A stretch of 64,000 bases of DNA from Sterolibacterium denitrificans (GTDB taxonomy: Bacteria > Pseudomonadota > Gammaproteobacteria > Burkholderiales > Rhodocyclaceae), in contig NZ_LT837803.1 of assembly GCF_900174485.1 (NCBI RefSeq), positions 1,503,305 through 1,567,304 of the forward strand. Direction: 5' to 3'. Both the position numbers and the translations under genes were made by a program. Numbering within the stretch: position 1 is the stretch's first letter; every line of letters begins with the position of its first letter. Shown here in pieces: positions 35,248-44,677 of this stretch. Below the pieces are notes generated by a model. It was not told the origin of the DNA. It saw nothing but the letters and a program-made list of their open reading frames with translations, and ran no database searches.

Positions 35248-35493
35248 ATGGCCGGGGGATCATGGAGCTGTCCACACGAGGTCGATGGCCTTTGCAGCAA
35301 GGTCAACCATCTGCCCTGCGATCCGGGCATGAAGGGCTGCGTGCTGGCGGGACGCTATTTCTTTTTCAGCGATGACAAGAAAAATGAGCGACTGCGCACC
35401 AAGCGGGCGCGCGAGGCGGTGCAGGCCGGGGACGAAGGTGCGGACGAAGCACTCTCACCTGCTCACGCAAGACAGGGCGATGAACATGAATGA
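35248..35493 (+). CDS. Small cysteine-rich protein A
   Basis: An 81-residue protein with AAGGAG before its ATG. Four cysteines fall in the first 31 residues: WSCPHEVDGLC, then LPCDPGMKGCVLAGRYFFF. The pattern C-x7-C-x7-C-x6-C suggests a metal or Fe-S site or redox disulfides. The C-terminal half is charged and probably disordered. I know no function. The stop overlaps the next gene, which is also a small CxxC protein, and both follow a MarR regulator. Confidence 0.7.
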   Translation: MAGGSWSCPHEVDGLCSKVNHLPCDPGMKGCVLAGRYFFFSDDKKNERLRTKRAREAVQAGDEGADEALSPAHARQGDEHE

Positions 35494-35746
35494 AGTCCCG
35501 CGCATCAAGGGCTGGCAGTGCATCGGCTGCGGCAAGGTCGAGGCGCCGCAACCTTGCATCGGCGTGTGCCAGGATCGTCTGGTGGAACTCGTCGACGCGG
35601 CGAATTACGACCTGGCGCTGGAGCGGATACGCGCGCTGGAGGCCCTGTTGAATCGGGTGGTATTGATCACGCCGCGCGCCGGCGAGTGGGAGCGCTCCTA
35701 TCGCCTGCTGCAACGCCAGGCGCGCGAGGCGCTGGGCAAGCAGTAA
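35480..35746 (+). CDS. Small cysteine-rich protein B
   Basis: An 88-residue protein (ATG 35480, or 35486 two codons in). A zinc-ribbon-like head, WQCIGCGKVEAPQPCIGVCQ (two C-x2-C/C-x3-C pairs), is followed by a helical tail (VELVDAANYDLALERIRALE). It overlaps protein A by 14 bases, so the two are probably translated together. Function unknown; a strong bidirectional terminator follows. Confidence 0.7.
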   Translation: MNMNEVPRIKGWQCIGCGKVEAPQPCIGVCQDRLVELVDAANYDLALERIRALEALLNRVVLITPRAGEWERSYRLLQRQAREALGKQ

Positions 35747-35765
35747 ATCAGCGGATAACCGGCAA

Positions 35766-35807
35766 TAAAAACGCCGCGATCAGCGTTGCATGATCGGCGG
35801 CGTTTTT
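35766..35807. terminator. Bidirectional Rho-independent terminator
   Basis: The stem AAAAACGCCGC(G)ATCA pairs with TGATCGGCGGCGTTTTT around gcgttgca, with T-runs reading out in both directions. It ends the MarR/cysteine-rich unit on the plus strand and can also stop transcription from the minus-strand gene that ends at 35966. Confidence 0.85.
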
Positions 35808-35965
35808 GTCGGTGCAATCGGTACCGACGATGGTCTGCCCGCAGGCAGTTTCAGGTATCGGCTACGCGGACAAGCGCAGATTGATACGAATCATCAACGT
35901 CGCAGCTTCGATAGACTCTCCCCTCCGTAGTTGATATTGTGGTGACGCCTTGCGAACTCATGGGT

Positions 35966-37735
35966 TCACGGGGTGTCACGCTTTTCTTTATAGCCGGGAT
36001 CCGGCGAAACGCCAGGATGATTTTTCAGGCTGGCGAGATCCTGCGGCGTGTCGATGTCCATGAGTACGGCCGGATCATTCATGTCGAGCGTGATGACTTC
36101 GTGGTGGTGCTGCTGCAACAGGCTGCGCGCGCCCTGGTCGCCGGTCAAAGTCAGGATCTGCGGGAAAAAACGGCGCGGCCAGAGCGCCGGATTGCCGCGC
36201 CGTCCGGCATGGAGTGGGACGATGATGGGAGCGCGCTCCAGGTACTGGCCGTAAGCCTCGATCAGTCGATCGAGATGGGCGGCATTGACATGCGGCATGT
36301 CGGCCAGCAACACCAGCACGGCTTCGGCATCGTCGGGCAGGCTGCGGATGCCCAGGCACAGCGAGCTGGCCATGCCTGCGGCGTAATCCGGATTGTGGAC
36401 GCGGGTGAGACGCGGGTTGTCGCCGCCGGCGAGGGCAGCAATTTCTTCGCCGCATTTGCCGGTGATCAGCGTGACCGAGCTGGCGTTCGAGGCCAGGGCG
36501 GCATTGACGGCGCGCAGTACCAGTGGAATGCCGTCGATCTCTGCTAGCAGCTTGTGCTGCTCACCCATGCGCTGCGATGTGCCGGCGGCCAGGATCAGCG
36601 CGGCAACCCTGGGCGGCTGCGGACGGCGCGCAGCCATCGGCAGACGGGGCAGAGGCGATTCGGTATCCGCAGGGTTGCCTGCAGTATCGCTGAGTGAGTC
36701 GCGGAATGCGCCGGGCTGCTGGCGAATCAGGCCGCCGACGCCCATGCTGGCGATTGCTTCGGCATCCAGCGGCAGATTGGCGATCAGGCGCTGCAATACC
36801 CAGTCCAGGCCATTGAGGCGCCGCGAGCGGGCGCAGCCGGGCAGCACCAGCAGCGGCAATTCGCCGAGGCGTGCAAGCAGCAGCATGTTGCCGGGCTCGA
36901 CCGGCATGCCGAAGCGTTCGATCCGGCCGCCGGCCGCAATGATGGCGCGAGGCACGAGATCCCGCCGATCCTTGGTGCCGGCCGCGCCGCTGATCAGGAT
37001 CAGATCGCAACCGGCGGCTTTTGCCTGGCGAATGGCGGCAGCAATGGCCGGTTCCGTATGCCGGCAATGCAGTTCCAGGGCCAGCCGGCTGTGCAGGCTG
37101 GCCAGGCGCTGCCGCGTCACCTCGATGATGGCGGCGGGCGATGGTGCGCGCTGTTCGGGCAATTGGGTGACGATCAGGGCGGCCCGTCTGGGATGCAGCG
37201 GCGCAACCCGCAGGGGCGGCACGGCGAGAATTTCGCTGCAGGCGGCCAGCGTCCGGCGCGCGATGGCGGCCGGAACGATCTTCACCGTGGCGATGACCTG
37301 TCCCTTGCGTACCTGGGACCAGGGCGGCAGCGTGCCGATGGCAACGGTTTCGGCCAGGAGATTGGCACGGATCACGCGTTCGCCGTCGACGACCAGAATG
37401 CCGGCCTGCGTGGCATGCAGATTGCAGCGCCCACCGACGGCCGTGCGCGGCGCGCTATGCGGCCCGGCGAGAAGCGCTGCCACGCTGGCGGCGGCAGGAT
37501 TTTCGGCAATGACTTCCGGGCCGAGCCGCGCGCCGCTGACGGTGGCGATGCCGGCGGCCTGCAGCATCGCCACATCGCCGGCCGTGAGCAAATGTCCCTT
37601 GCGCAGACGCAGCGCTGGTGTGCCGTCGTCCGTCGGCCGCAGATTCAGACTGTGGGCGAGCAGGATGCCGACCGCTTCTGCAACGGGAAATTCACCGAAG
37701 AGAAACGGGTCTGGTTGGGAGGCGGGGGGCGGCAT
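35966..37735 (-). CDS. Fusion of MoeA/MoaB-type molybdopterin-binding domain and MocA-type nucleotidyltransferase
   Basis: A 589-residue two-domain protein for molybdenum cofactor work. The N-terminal ~340 residues carry a molybdopterin-binding fold (IRQAKAAGCDLILISGAAGT, GMPVEPGNMLLLARLGELPL). The C-terminal ~200 residues are a nucleotidyltransferase: LILAAGTSQRMGEQHKLLAE (the LxAGxSxRMG..K loop), VLVLLADMPHVNAAHLDRLI, and RGNPALWPRRFFPQI. This matches proteins that make MPT cytosine dinucleotide for xanthine-dehydrogenase-type enzymes, which suggests a molybdenum hydroxylase elsewhere in the genome. Confidence 0.85.
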   Translation of the reverse strand: MPPPASQPDPFLFGEFPVAEAVGILLAHSLNLRPTDDGTPALRLRKGHLLTAGDVAMLQAAGIATVSGARLGPEVIAENPAAASVAALLAGPHSAPRTAVGGRCNLHATQAGILVVDGERVIRANLLAETVAIGTLPPWSQVRKGQVIATVKIVPAAIARRTLAACSEILAVPPLRVAPLHPRRAALIVTQLPEQRAPSPAAIIEVTRQRLASLHSRLALELHCRHTEPAIAAAIRQAKAAGCDLILISGAAGTKDRRDLVPRAIIAAGGRIERFGMPVEPGNMLLLARLGELPLLVLPGCARSRRLNGLDWVLQRLIANLPLDAEAIASMGVGGLIRQQPGAFRDSLSDTAGNPADTESPLPRLPMAARRPQPPRVAALILAAGTSQRMGEQHKLLAEIDGIPLVLRAVNAALASNASSVTLITGKCGEEIAALAGGDNPRLTRVHNPDYAAGMASSLCLGIRSLPDDAEAVLVLLADMPHVNAAHLDRLIEAYGQYLERAPIIVPLHAGRRGNPALWPRRFFPQILTLTGDQGARSLLQQHHHEVITLDMNDPAVLMDIDTPQDLASLKNHPGVSPDPGYKEKRDTP

Positions 37736-37837
37736 GCGGGTGTGCTGTTGCGGCAGAACCTGGGGCAGGGGACGTATCTTACGGTTTTTGCCCGAGGCGG
37801 CAAATTTTCGGTTGGTAGAATCGGCAAAGGGTAAAAC

Positions 37838-37862
37838 AAAGGGCAGCCATGGCTGCCCTTGG
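37838..37862 (-). terminator. Terminator after efp
   Basis: The palindrome AAGGGCAGCCATGGCTGCCC-TT (about 37840-37860) is followed, on the minus strand, by TTTGTTTTA. It lies just past the efp stop and before the minus-strand molybdenum-cofactor gene. Confidence 0.75.
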
Positions 37863-37883
37863 TTCTTCCGAGCGCGGCGGCGC

Positions 37884-38441
37884 TTATTTCACGCGGTTGC
37901 GGTATTCGCCGGTGCGGGTGTCGATTTCGATCTTGTCGCCGATGTCCACGAACAGCGGTACCGAGATTTCGAAGCCGGTACCGATCTTGGCCGGTTTCAT
38001 GACCTTGCCGGAGGTATCGCCCTTGACGCCGGGCTCGGTGTAGGTGATTTCACGCACCACCGAGGTCGGCAGTTCGGTGGAGATGGCCTTGCCATTGTAG
38101 AAAACCACTTCGCAGGCCATGCCGTCTTCCAGGTAGTTGAGGGCATCGCCCATGTTCTCGGCATCGACTTCGTACTGGTTGTAGTCGGCGTCCATGAAGA
38201 CATAGGACGGTTCGGCGTAGTAGGAGTAAGTGACTTCCTTGCGTTCGAGAACCACCACTTCGAACTTGTCATCGGCCTTGTACACCGTTTCGGTGCCCGA
38301 ACCGGTGAGCAGGTTCTTCATCTTCATCTTGACCACGGCAGCGTTGCGGCCGGATTTGTTGTACTCGGACTTCAGCACCACCATCGGGTCGGCGCCGACC
38401 ATGATGACGTTGCCGGTACGGATTTCCTGTGCGGTTTTCAT
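37884..38441 (-). CDS. efp: Elongation factor P, arginine-32 type
   Basis: EF-P (185 residues) rescues ribosomes stalled at proline runs. The loop that enters the peptidyl-transferase centre reads [20 protein letters not shown], with Arg at position 32 where lysine-type EF-Ps have Lys. Arg32 is the residue rhamnosylated by EarP in Pseudomonas and Neisseria, and an earP gene lies immediately upstream on the same strand. A TATAAT hexamer on the minus strand (38472-38477) could serve efp separately. Confidence 0.97.
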   Translation of the reverse strand: MKTAQEIRTGNVIMVGADPMVVLKSEYNKSGRNAAVVKMKMKNLLTGSGTETVYKADDKFEVVVLERKEVTYSYYAEPSYVFMDADYNQYEVDAENMGDALNYLEDGMACEVVFYNGKAISTELPTSVVREITYTEPGVKGDTSGKVMKPAKIGTGFEISVPLFVDIGDKIEIDTRTGEYRNRVK

Positions 38442-38472
38442 AATCTATCCTGCCTCAAAAGTCAGCCCAAAA

Positions 38473-39639
38473 TTATAGCAAATTTTCACAAAAAGACACC
38501 AGACGGCTGGCCAGATCCGGTTGTGCGGCTTGCTGTTTGCTCCAGCTTCTGGCGTGAGTTGCGTACTCGCTCAGATGTCGAGCGTAGGACTGCCAGGCCG
38601 ATCCGGCAGCCAGGCTGTCCGCAGCGTCTGCAGTGTTGACCGTGTTCCAGGCTTGCCAGAAGTCGCGCAGGGCGGTGGCGGCGGCCGTCGGCAGGCCAAG
38701 GCAGTAAAGATCGAGAAAAGCCTGCAGTTTGGGCAGATGCGCCGCTTCGGCCTGCGGGTAGAGCTGCCAGACCAGCGGCCGACCGGCCCACAGCGCGCGC
38801 GCGAAGGAATCTTCACCGCGCACGAAGTTGAGATCGCAACTCCAGAGCAGCAGGTCGTAGTCTTCCTGGCGGACGAAGGGCAGGGCATGCAGGCTGAGCT
38901 GCCCATGGCGATGGCTATCCGGCGCCTGCAAGTTCGGCCTGCCGAGTATGGCCGAGGCTTGTTCCAGCGCGCGGCCTTGCGGCACCAGGCAACGCACCGG
39001 TTGCCCGCCTGCCGCCCAGGTCTGGAGCAAAGCGGGCAGTGCCGGATTTTCGTAGCAGAACAGTGAGATGGTGAGCTGTTCCGGATCCGGGGCGGGCAGG
39101 CCGAGCCGATTGTTGGCCGCTGCCGGATCGGCTTGCCAGGCGTCGCGTCGCTCCAGTAGCCGGGTTTCGCGCAACAGACCGCCGCTGGCGCCGTCGAAGC
39201 CGGGAAAGAAGAAATATTTGGTCAGCGGCAGGCGCGGGTGCGGCGAGGCGAGTCCGTGGCAATCGCGGGTCCAGCGCTCGGCGCTCAGGTATTCCAGGTT
39301 GATCCAGATCGCCGGCCTGCCGCGTTCGGCCATGGCGGCAAGATAGTTCTGCGGCAGCTCGCAGGCGAAGGCTTCGATGACGACGTCGGCAACATCGCCC
39401 GGCTCGAAAGGAGGAAAGGCCGCTGGCCAGCGGCGGATATCGACGCCGTGCAAATATTGTTGCGGTTGTGCCGGATCGAGTTCGGGGCAGAGTGGCTGGA
39501 AGCTGGCGAGCTCATCCACCCACAAGCGCACCCGCAAACCGTGTTCGGCCACCAACTGGCGCGCCAGTCGCCAGCAGACGCCAATGTCGCCATAGTTGTC
39601 GATGACGTTGCAGAAAATATCCCAGCGTTTTTGCGGCAT
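38473..39639 (-). CDS. earP: EarP, protein-arginine rhamnosyltransferase for EF-P
   Basis: A GT-B-fold glycosyltransferase (about 388 residues, former DUF2331) that attaches rhamnose from dTDP-rhamnose to Arg32 of EF-P. Signatures: [20 protein letters not shown] at the N-terminus (including the catalytic Asp region), [20 protein letters not shown], and the nucleotide-sugar region [23 protein letters not shown] at 39639 fits the family start; an in-frame ATG at 39669 adds ten residues. It sits directly upstream of efp. Confidence 0.95.
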   Translation of the reverse strand: MPQKRWDIFCNVIDNYGDIGVCWRLARQLVAEHGLRVRLWVDELASFQPLCPELDPAQPQQYLHGVDIRRWPAAFPPFEPGDVADVVIEAFACELPQNYLAAMAERGRPAIWINLEYLSAERWTRDCHGLASPHPRLPLTKYFFFPGFDGASGGLLRETRLLERRDAWQADPAAANNRLGLPAPDPEQLTISLFCYENPALPALLQTWAAGGQPVRCLVPQGRALEQASAILGRPNLQAPDSHRHGQLSLHALPFVRQEDYDLLLWSCDLNFVRGEDSFARALWAGRPLVWQLYPQAEAAHLPKLQAFLDLYCLGLPTAAATALRDFWQAWNTVNTADAADSLAAGSAWQSYARHLSEYATHARSWSKQQAAQPDLASRLVSFCENLL

Positions 39640-39716
39640 TGCTGGACAGCGTCCTGTCGAAGAGGTCAAAATCCCAAGATTCCAGATTTCCGCTGGTTTG
39701 GCAAGAAGGAGAGGCC

Positions 39717-40106
39717 ATGCGACTGCTGCATACGATGATCAGAACCGGCAATCTCGAGCGTTCCATCGAGTTCTACACCCAGGTGCTGGGCATGCGCCTG
39801 CTGCGGCGCAAGGATTATCCCGAAGGGCGGTTTACCCTGGCCTTCGTCGGTTATGGCGATGAAGAGGCGCATACGGCCATCGAGTTGACGTACAACTGGG
39901 GTGTCGACAGCTATGAGCTGGGTACTGCTTTCGGTCATCTGGCCATCGAAGTGGCGGATGTTTATCAGGCCGTCGAGGAGATTCGCCGCAAGGGCGGCCG
40001 GGTCGTGCGTGAAGCCGGACCGATGCAGGGCGGCGCGACGGTGATTGCTTTCGTGGAAGATCCGGACGGCTACCGTATCGAGCTGATCGGCAGGAAGACT
40101 GCCTGA
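39717..40106 (+). CDS. gloA: Lactoylglutathione lyase (glyoxalase I)
   Basis: A 129-residue glyoxalase I that isomerises the methylglyoxal-glutathione hemithioacetal. Metal ligands are in recognisable motifs: [20 protein letters not shown] (His5), [17 protein letters not shown] (Glu), [13 protein letters not shown] (His) and PDGYRIELI (Glu). ATG at 39717 follows AAGGAGAGG. Full length for the bacterial nickel-type enzyme. Confidence 0.95.
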   Translation: MRLLHTMIRTGNLERSIEFYTQVLGMRLLRRKDYPEGRFTLAFVGYGDEEAHTAIELTYNWGVDSYELGTAFGHLAIEVADVYQAVEEIRRKGGRVVREAGPMQGGATVIAFVEDPDGYRIELIGRKTA

Positions 40107-40184
40107 AAAACTTCACGTTCCACACGCTACTCTCCACACCCATCTTTCATCACCTTCCATCGAGACGATAAGTCCCGCTACCCC

Positions 40185-40787
40185 ATGCTTGCCAATTTGC
40201 CGCCGCTGACACGGATTTTGATCATTGCCAATATCCTGGTTTTTCTTGCCCAGGGATTGTTCGGCCCCGCGCTGATTGCCTGGTTCGGCCTCTGGCCGCT
40301 GCCGGTGCCCGGTTTTGCCGGCTATCCTTCCTTTCTGCCCTGGCAACTGTTGAGTTACGGCTTTCTGCATGGCGGGCTGACGCATCTGTTGTTCAACATG
40401 TTTGCCCTGTACATGTTCGGCAGTGAGCTCGAGCGCGTATTTGGCAGCCGGCGCCTGTTCAACCTGTATTTCGTCAGCATCGTCGTCGGCGGCCTGACGC
40501 AACTTCTGGTCTTGAGCGGCACGGATGGCGTGCCGGTGCCTACCGTCGGCGCTTCTGCCGGCGTTTTTGGCTTGCTGCTGGCTTTCGGCCTGTTTTTCCC
40601 GCGTCGCACGCTGGTTTTGCTGTTTCCGCCGATTCCGCTGCCAGCCTGGCTGTTCGTCACGCTGTATGGATTGCTGGAATTGCTGCTGGGCGTTTTTTCC
40701 AGCCAGTCGGGGGTGGCGCACTTTGCCCACCTGGGCGGCATGCTGGGTGCCTGGCTGGTAATCCGTCAATGGGCCAGAAGACGCTGA
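40185..40787 (+). CDS. Rhomboid family intramembrane serine protease
   Basis: A 200-residue membrane protease with about six helices. The L1 loop and helix 2 region (LLSYGFLHGGLTHLLFNMFA) and the catalytic serine motif VGASAGVFGLL (G-x-S-x-G) are present; the histidine of the dyad is in GVAHFAHLGGMLGAWLV. Both catalytic residues are therefore intact. Substrates are unknown. Confidence 0.93.
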   Translation: MLANLPPLTRILIIANILVFLAQGLFGPALIAWFGLWPLPVPGFAGYPSFLPWQLLSYGFLHGGLTHLLFNMFALYMFGSELERVFGSRRLFNLYFVSIVVGGLTQLLVLSGTDGVPVPTVGASAGVFGLLLAFGLFFPRRTLVLLFPPIPLPAWLFVTLYGLLELLLGVFSSQSGVAHFAHLGGMLGAWLVIRQWARRR

Positions 40788-40812
40788 AGCAGGGGCGCAT
40801 TGACTTTCACGC

Positions 40813-40818
40813 TATAAT
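40813..40818 (+). promoter_or_regulatory. Possible -10 element before lepA
   Basis: A perfect TATAAT 127 bases upstream of the lepA start. No matching -35 at 16-18 bases was found. The 40819-40944 leader holds nothing else recognisable. Confidence 0.3.
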
Positions 40819-40944
40819 CAGCGGCTTGCAAAAAAGCCGGCGCGACCTGCGCATAACCTGAAAAACATAATTAAAACAGTGCATTTCCGCTCGGTGTCCG
40901 CTGCAATGCGGGTGTGGATGCGGAATGCCGGAACGATTTGACCG

Positions 40945-42738
40945 ATGCAGCATATCCGCAACTTTTCCATCATTGCCCACATCGACCACGGCAAATCCAC
41001 CCTGGCCGATCGCATCATCCAGTTTTGCGGCGGCCTGTCCGATCGGGAAATGGAAGCCCAGGTGCTCGATTCCATGGCGCTCGAACGCGAGCGCGGCATC
41101 ACCATCAAGGCGCAGACGGCCGCGCTGCGCTACAAGGCGCGTGATGGCCAGATCTACAACCTGAACCTGATCGATACGCCGGGTCATGTCGATTTCTCCT
41201 ATGAAGTGAGCCGCTCGCTGTCGGCCTGCGAAGGCGCCTTGCTGGTCGTCGATGCCTCGCAGGGCGTGGAAGCGCAGACCGTGGCCAACTGCTACACGGC
41301 GATCGAGCTGGGCGTCGAAGTGGTGCCGGTGCTCAACAAGATCGATCTGCCGGCGGCCAATCCGGATGGCGCGCGGCAGGAAATCGAAGACGTCATCGGC
41401 ATCGATGCGACGGATGCCATCCTCGCCAGCGCCAAGACCGGCCAGGGGGTGGAAGACATCATCGAAGCGGTGATCGCCCGCATGCCGCCGCCCCAGGGGG
41501 ATCCGGCAGCGTCATTGAAAGCGCTGATCATCGATTCCTGGTTCGACAGCTATGTCGGCGTGGTGATGCTGGTGCGCGTGGTCGATGGCATGCTGCGTCC
41601 CAAGGACAGGATCCGCCTGATGGCCGGCGGCAGCACGCACCTGTGCGAACAGGTCGGCGTATTCACGCCCAAGTCGCAGGCGCGCGAGCAGTTGTCGGCC
41701 GGGGAAGTGGGCTTCGTCATCGCCGGCATCAAGGACATCAAGGTGGCCAAGGTCGGCGACACCATCACCCGCGTCGATCTGCCGGCCGCCGAACCGCTGG
41801 CTGGCTTCAAGGAAATCAAGTCGCAGGTCTTCGCCGGCCTGTATCCGGTCGAGCCGAATGAATACGACAGCCTGCGCGATTCGCTGGAAAAGCTGAAGCT
41901 CAACGATGCCTCGCTGAACTACGAGCCGGAAGTCTCGCAGGCGCTGGGTTTCGGGTTTCGCTGCGGTTTCCTCGGCTTGCTGCACATGGACATCATCCAG
42001 GAGCGGCTGGAACGCGAGTTCGATCAGAATCTGATCACCACCGCGCCGACCGTGGTGTATCAGGTGATTCTGCGCGACGGCACGGAGCTGTTCGTCGAGA
42101 ATCCCTCCAAGCTGCCGGACGTCGGCAAGATTGCCGAGACGCGCGAGCCCATCATCACTGCCACCATCTTCGTGCCCGAGGAATATCTCGGCGCGGTGAT
42201 CACCCTGTGCGAACAGAAGCGCGGCAGCCAGGTGAATCTGCAATACCGTGGCCGCCAGGTGCAACTGACCTATGAAATGCCGATGGCCGAAGTGGTGATG
42301 GACTTCTTCGATCGCCTGAAGTCGGTCTCGCGCGGCTATGCCTCGCTGGATTATGAATTCAAGGAATATCGCGCCGCCGACGTGGTCAAGCTGGACGTGC
42401 TGATCAACGGCGACAAGGTCGATGCTCTGTCGGCCATCGTCCATCGCCTGAATGCGCAGTCACGCGGCCGCGCCCTGGCGGCCAAGATGCGCGAACTGAT
42501 CCCGCGCCAGATGTATGACGTGGCGATCCAGGCGGCGATCGGCGCCAACATCGTGGCGCGCGAAACCATCAAGGCGCTGCGCAAGAACGTGCTCGCCAAG
42601 TGCTATGGCGGCGACATCACGCGCAAGAAGAAACTGCTGGAAAAACAGAAAGCCGGCAAGAAGCGCATGAAGCAGGTCGGCAGCGTCGAAATCCCGCAGG
42701 AAGCCTTTCTCGCCGTGCTGCGTGTCAATGACAAGTGA
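40945..42738 (+). CDS. lepA: Elongation factor 4 (LepA)
   Basis: A ribosomal GTPase (597 residues) that back-translocates or helps initiation. G1 is [14 protein letters not shown]2 GITIKAQT, G3 DTPGHVDF, G4 [11 protein letters not shown]; the LepA-specific C-terminal domain includes [20 protein letters not shown] and [20 protein letters not shown]. It heads the conserved lepA-lepB-DUF4845-rnc-era-recO-pdxJ-acpS-nagZ series. Confidence 0.98.
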   Translation: MQHIRNFSIIAHIDHGKSTLADRIIQFCGGLSDREMEAQVLDSMALERERGITIKAQTAALRYKARDGQIYNLNLIDTPGHVDFSYEVSRSLSACEGALLVVDASQGVEAQTVANCYTAIELGVEVVPVLNKIDLPAANPDGARQEIEDVIGIDATDAILASAKTGQGVEDIIEAVIARMPPPQGDPAASLKALIIDSWFDSYVGVVMLVRVVDGMLRPKDRIRLMAGGSTHLCEQVGVFTPKSQAREQLSAGEVGFVIAGIKDIKVAKVGDTITRVDLPAAEPLAGFKEIKSQVFAGLYPVEPNEYDSLRDSLEKLKLNDASLNYEPEVSQALGFGFRCGFLGLLHMDIIQERLEREFDQNLITTAPTVVYQVILRDGTELFVENPSKLPDVGKIAETREPIITATIFVPEEYLGAVITLCEQKRGSQVNLQYRGRQVQLTYEMPMAEVVMDFFDRLKSVSRGYASLDYEFKEYRAADVVKLDVLINGDKVDALSAIVHRLNAQSRGRALAAKMRELIPRQMYDVAIQAAIGANIVARETIKALRKNVLAKCYGGDITRKKKLLEKQKAGKKRMKQVGSVEIPQEAFLAVLRVNDK

Positions 42739-42776
42739 TTCCCTAGTATCCTAGACGATTCTTTCAGGCGCCTGCC

Positions 42777-43574
42777 ATGAATTTCGCTCTCATCCTCTTC
42801 GTTCTGGTCATCGTTACCGGCATCATCTGGTGCCTGGATCACTTCTGGCTGAAGAAACGCCGTCCGGCCGATGCCAGGGATCCCTGGTGGGTGGAATATG
42901 GCGCCAGCTTCTTCCCGGTGATCCTGGTGGTCTTCTGTCTACGCTCCTTTGTCGCCGAGCCGTTCAAGATTCCCTCGGGGTCGATGATTCCGACGCTGCA
43001 CGTCGGCGATTTCATCCTCGTCAACAAATACGCCTATGGCGTGCGCCTGCCGGTCATCAACAAGAAAATCATCGAAGTCGGCTCACCCCAGCGTGGCGAC
43101 GTGATGGTGTTCCGCTATCCGGAGAACCCCTCGCTCGACTACATCAAGCGCGTGGTGGGCCTGCCGGGCGACAGGATCGCTTATCTCAACAAGCGCCTCA
43201 GCATCAATGGCGTCGAAGTGCCGGTCAGGCCGCTCGATGATTTCCTCGACAAGGATCGGCTGACCTACGTCCCGCGCTATGCCGAAACGCTGGGGAATGT
43301 CGAGCACCAGATCCTGGTCGAGCCGGAGAGCCCAGAGGCGCCGGCCTTCATCCGCCAGGTGGCGCCGTTCCCGTTCCGGGAAAATTGTCTTTACAATGCC
43401 GAGGGCGTTGTCTGTGAAGTGCCGGCCGGGCATTACTTCATGATGGGAGACAACCGCGACAACTCGCGTGACAGCCGTTTCTGGGGTTTCGTGCCGGATG
43501 AAAACATTGTTGGCCGGGCCTTTTTCATCTGGTTCAATTTCAACGATCTGCAGCGGATCGGTGCGTTCCACTGA
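42777..43574 (+). CDS. lepB: Signal peptidase I
   Basis: LepB (265 residues) cleaves signal peptides at the periplasmic face. One N-terminal membrane helix (FALILFVLVIVTGIIWCL) and a second (SFFPVILVVFCLRSFVAEPF) precede the catalytic Ser in PSGSMIPTL; the catalytic Lys is in DYIKRVVGLPGD, and box E is MMGDNRDNSRDSRFWGFV. All catalytic elements are intact. Confidence 0.97.
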   Translation: MNFALILFVLVIVTGIIWCLDHFWLKKRRPADARDPWWVEYGASFFPVILVVFCLRSFVAEPFKIPSGSMIPTLHVGDFILVNKYAYGVRLPVINKKIIEVGSPQRGDVMVFRYPENPSLDYIKRVVGLPGDRIAYLNKRLSINGVEVPVRPLDDFLDKDRLTYVPRYAETLGNVEHQILVEPESPEAPAFIRQVAPFPFRENCLYNAEGVVCEVPAGHYFMMGDNRDNSRDSRFWGFVPDENIVGRAFFIWFNFNDLQRIGAFH

Positions 43575-43612
43575 AGCGGCGTGATTCGATAACAAGCGCA
43601 GGGGAGGAGTTG

Positions 43613-43981
43613 ATGAGGCAGACGCTATACAAGCAAAAAGGCATTACCCTGACCGGCCTGCTGTTCGTCGGCGTGGGTTTGGTGCTCGTTGCTGTGCTGG
43701 CCATGAAGGTGGTGCCGGTCGTGGGCGAGTATTACACGACAGTGGATATCGTGAAGGCGACGGCGAATGATACTGCGCTCGCCAGCGCCGGCATGGCGCA
43801 GATACGTTCGGCCTATCAGCGTCGCGCGTTGGTCGCCGACGTCGATTCGGTGGGGCCGGATGATCTGGATATCGGCAAGGAAGGTGGCCGTATCGTCATT
43901 TCTTTCGCCTACGAGAAAAAAGTCCATCTGTTCCGCAACGTCAATTTGTTGTTCGAATTTACCGGCAGCAGTGCCGAGTGA
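43613..43981 (+). CDS. DUF4845 membrane protein
   Basis: A 122-residue protein with one N-terminal membrane helix after a pilin-like head (KGITLTGLLFVGVGLVLVAV) and a small periplasmic domain ending VHLFRNVNLLFEFTG. DUF4845 proteins occupy exactly this lepB-rnc position in many betaproteobacteria; function unknown. ATG at 43613 has GGGGAGGAG before it. Confidence 0.88.
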   Translation: MRQTLYKQKGITLTGLLFVGVGLVLVAVLAMKVVPVVGEYYTTVDIVKATANDTALASAGMAQIRSAYQRRALVADVDSVGPDDLDIGKEGGRIVISFAYEKKVHLFRNVNLLFEFTGSSAE

Positions 43982-43984
43982 GCG

Positions 43985-44665
43985 ATGCGGACCGAGCGGC
44001 TGGAGCGCCTGGAACGCGCGCTCGGACATACCTTTCTACGTCGCGAACTGCTGCAGCAGGCGGTAACTCACCGCAGTTACGGCACGCCACACAATGAGCG
44101 CATCGAGTTTCTCGGCGACAGCGTGCTCAACTGCGTGATTGCCGCGCGCCTCTTCGAACTCTTTCCAGGCTTGCGTGAAGGTGAACTGTCGCGTCTGCGG
44201 GCGAATCTGGTGCGCCAGGAAACCCTGTTCGCGATCGCTCAGGAGCTCACGCTGGGCAACTATCTGCGGCTGGGCGAGGGCGAATTGAAGAGTGGGGGTT
44301 TTCGCCGTCCGTCGATTCTGGCCGATGCGCTCGAAGCGCTGTTTGGCGCAATTTTTCTCGAGGCCGGTTTCGAGGCGGCGCGCAGTGTGATTCTGCGTCT
44401 CTACGACGCTCAATTCAAAGCCATCGACCCGCGCCAGGCCGGCAAGGATCCGAAGACCGCGCTGCAGGAAATATTGCAGGGGCGCCGCCTCGCCTTGCCG
44501 CAATACGTGCTGCTGACGACGCGCGGCGAAGCGCATGCGCAGGAATTCGAGGTCGAATGCCGGGTGGCGGAACTGGATGTCTGCGTTCGCGGCATCGGCA
44601 GCAGCCGGCGCAGCGCCGAGCAGGAAGCCGCGCAGCAGGTCTGCCGGATACTCGACGGCAGATGA
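43985..44665 (+). CDS. rnc: Ribonuclease III
   Basis: A double-strand-specific endoribonuclease (226 residues) for rRNA and mRNA processing. The catalytic signature is [20 protein letters not shown], with a second acidic site at [17 protein letters not shown]. The C-terminal dsRNA-binding domain includes [20 protein letters not shown] and [16 protein letters not shown]. It lies directly before era. Confidence 0.97.
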   Translation: MRTERLERLERALGHTFLRRELLQQAVTHRSYGTPHNERIEFLGDSVLNCVIAARLFELFPGLREGELSRLRANLVRQETLFAIAQELTLGNYLRLGEGELKSGGFRRPSILADALEALFGAIFLEAGFEAARSVILRLYDAQFKAIDPRQAGKDPKTALQEILQGRRLALPQYVLLTTRGEAHAQEFEVECRVAELDVCVRGIGSSRRSAEQEAAQQVCRILDGR

Positions 44666-44677
44666 CTGGATGATGGG

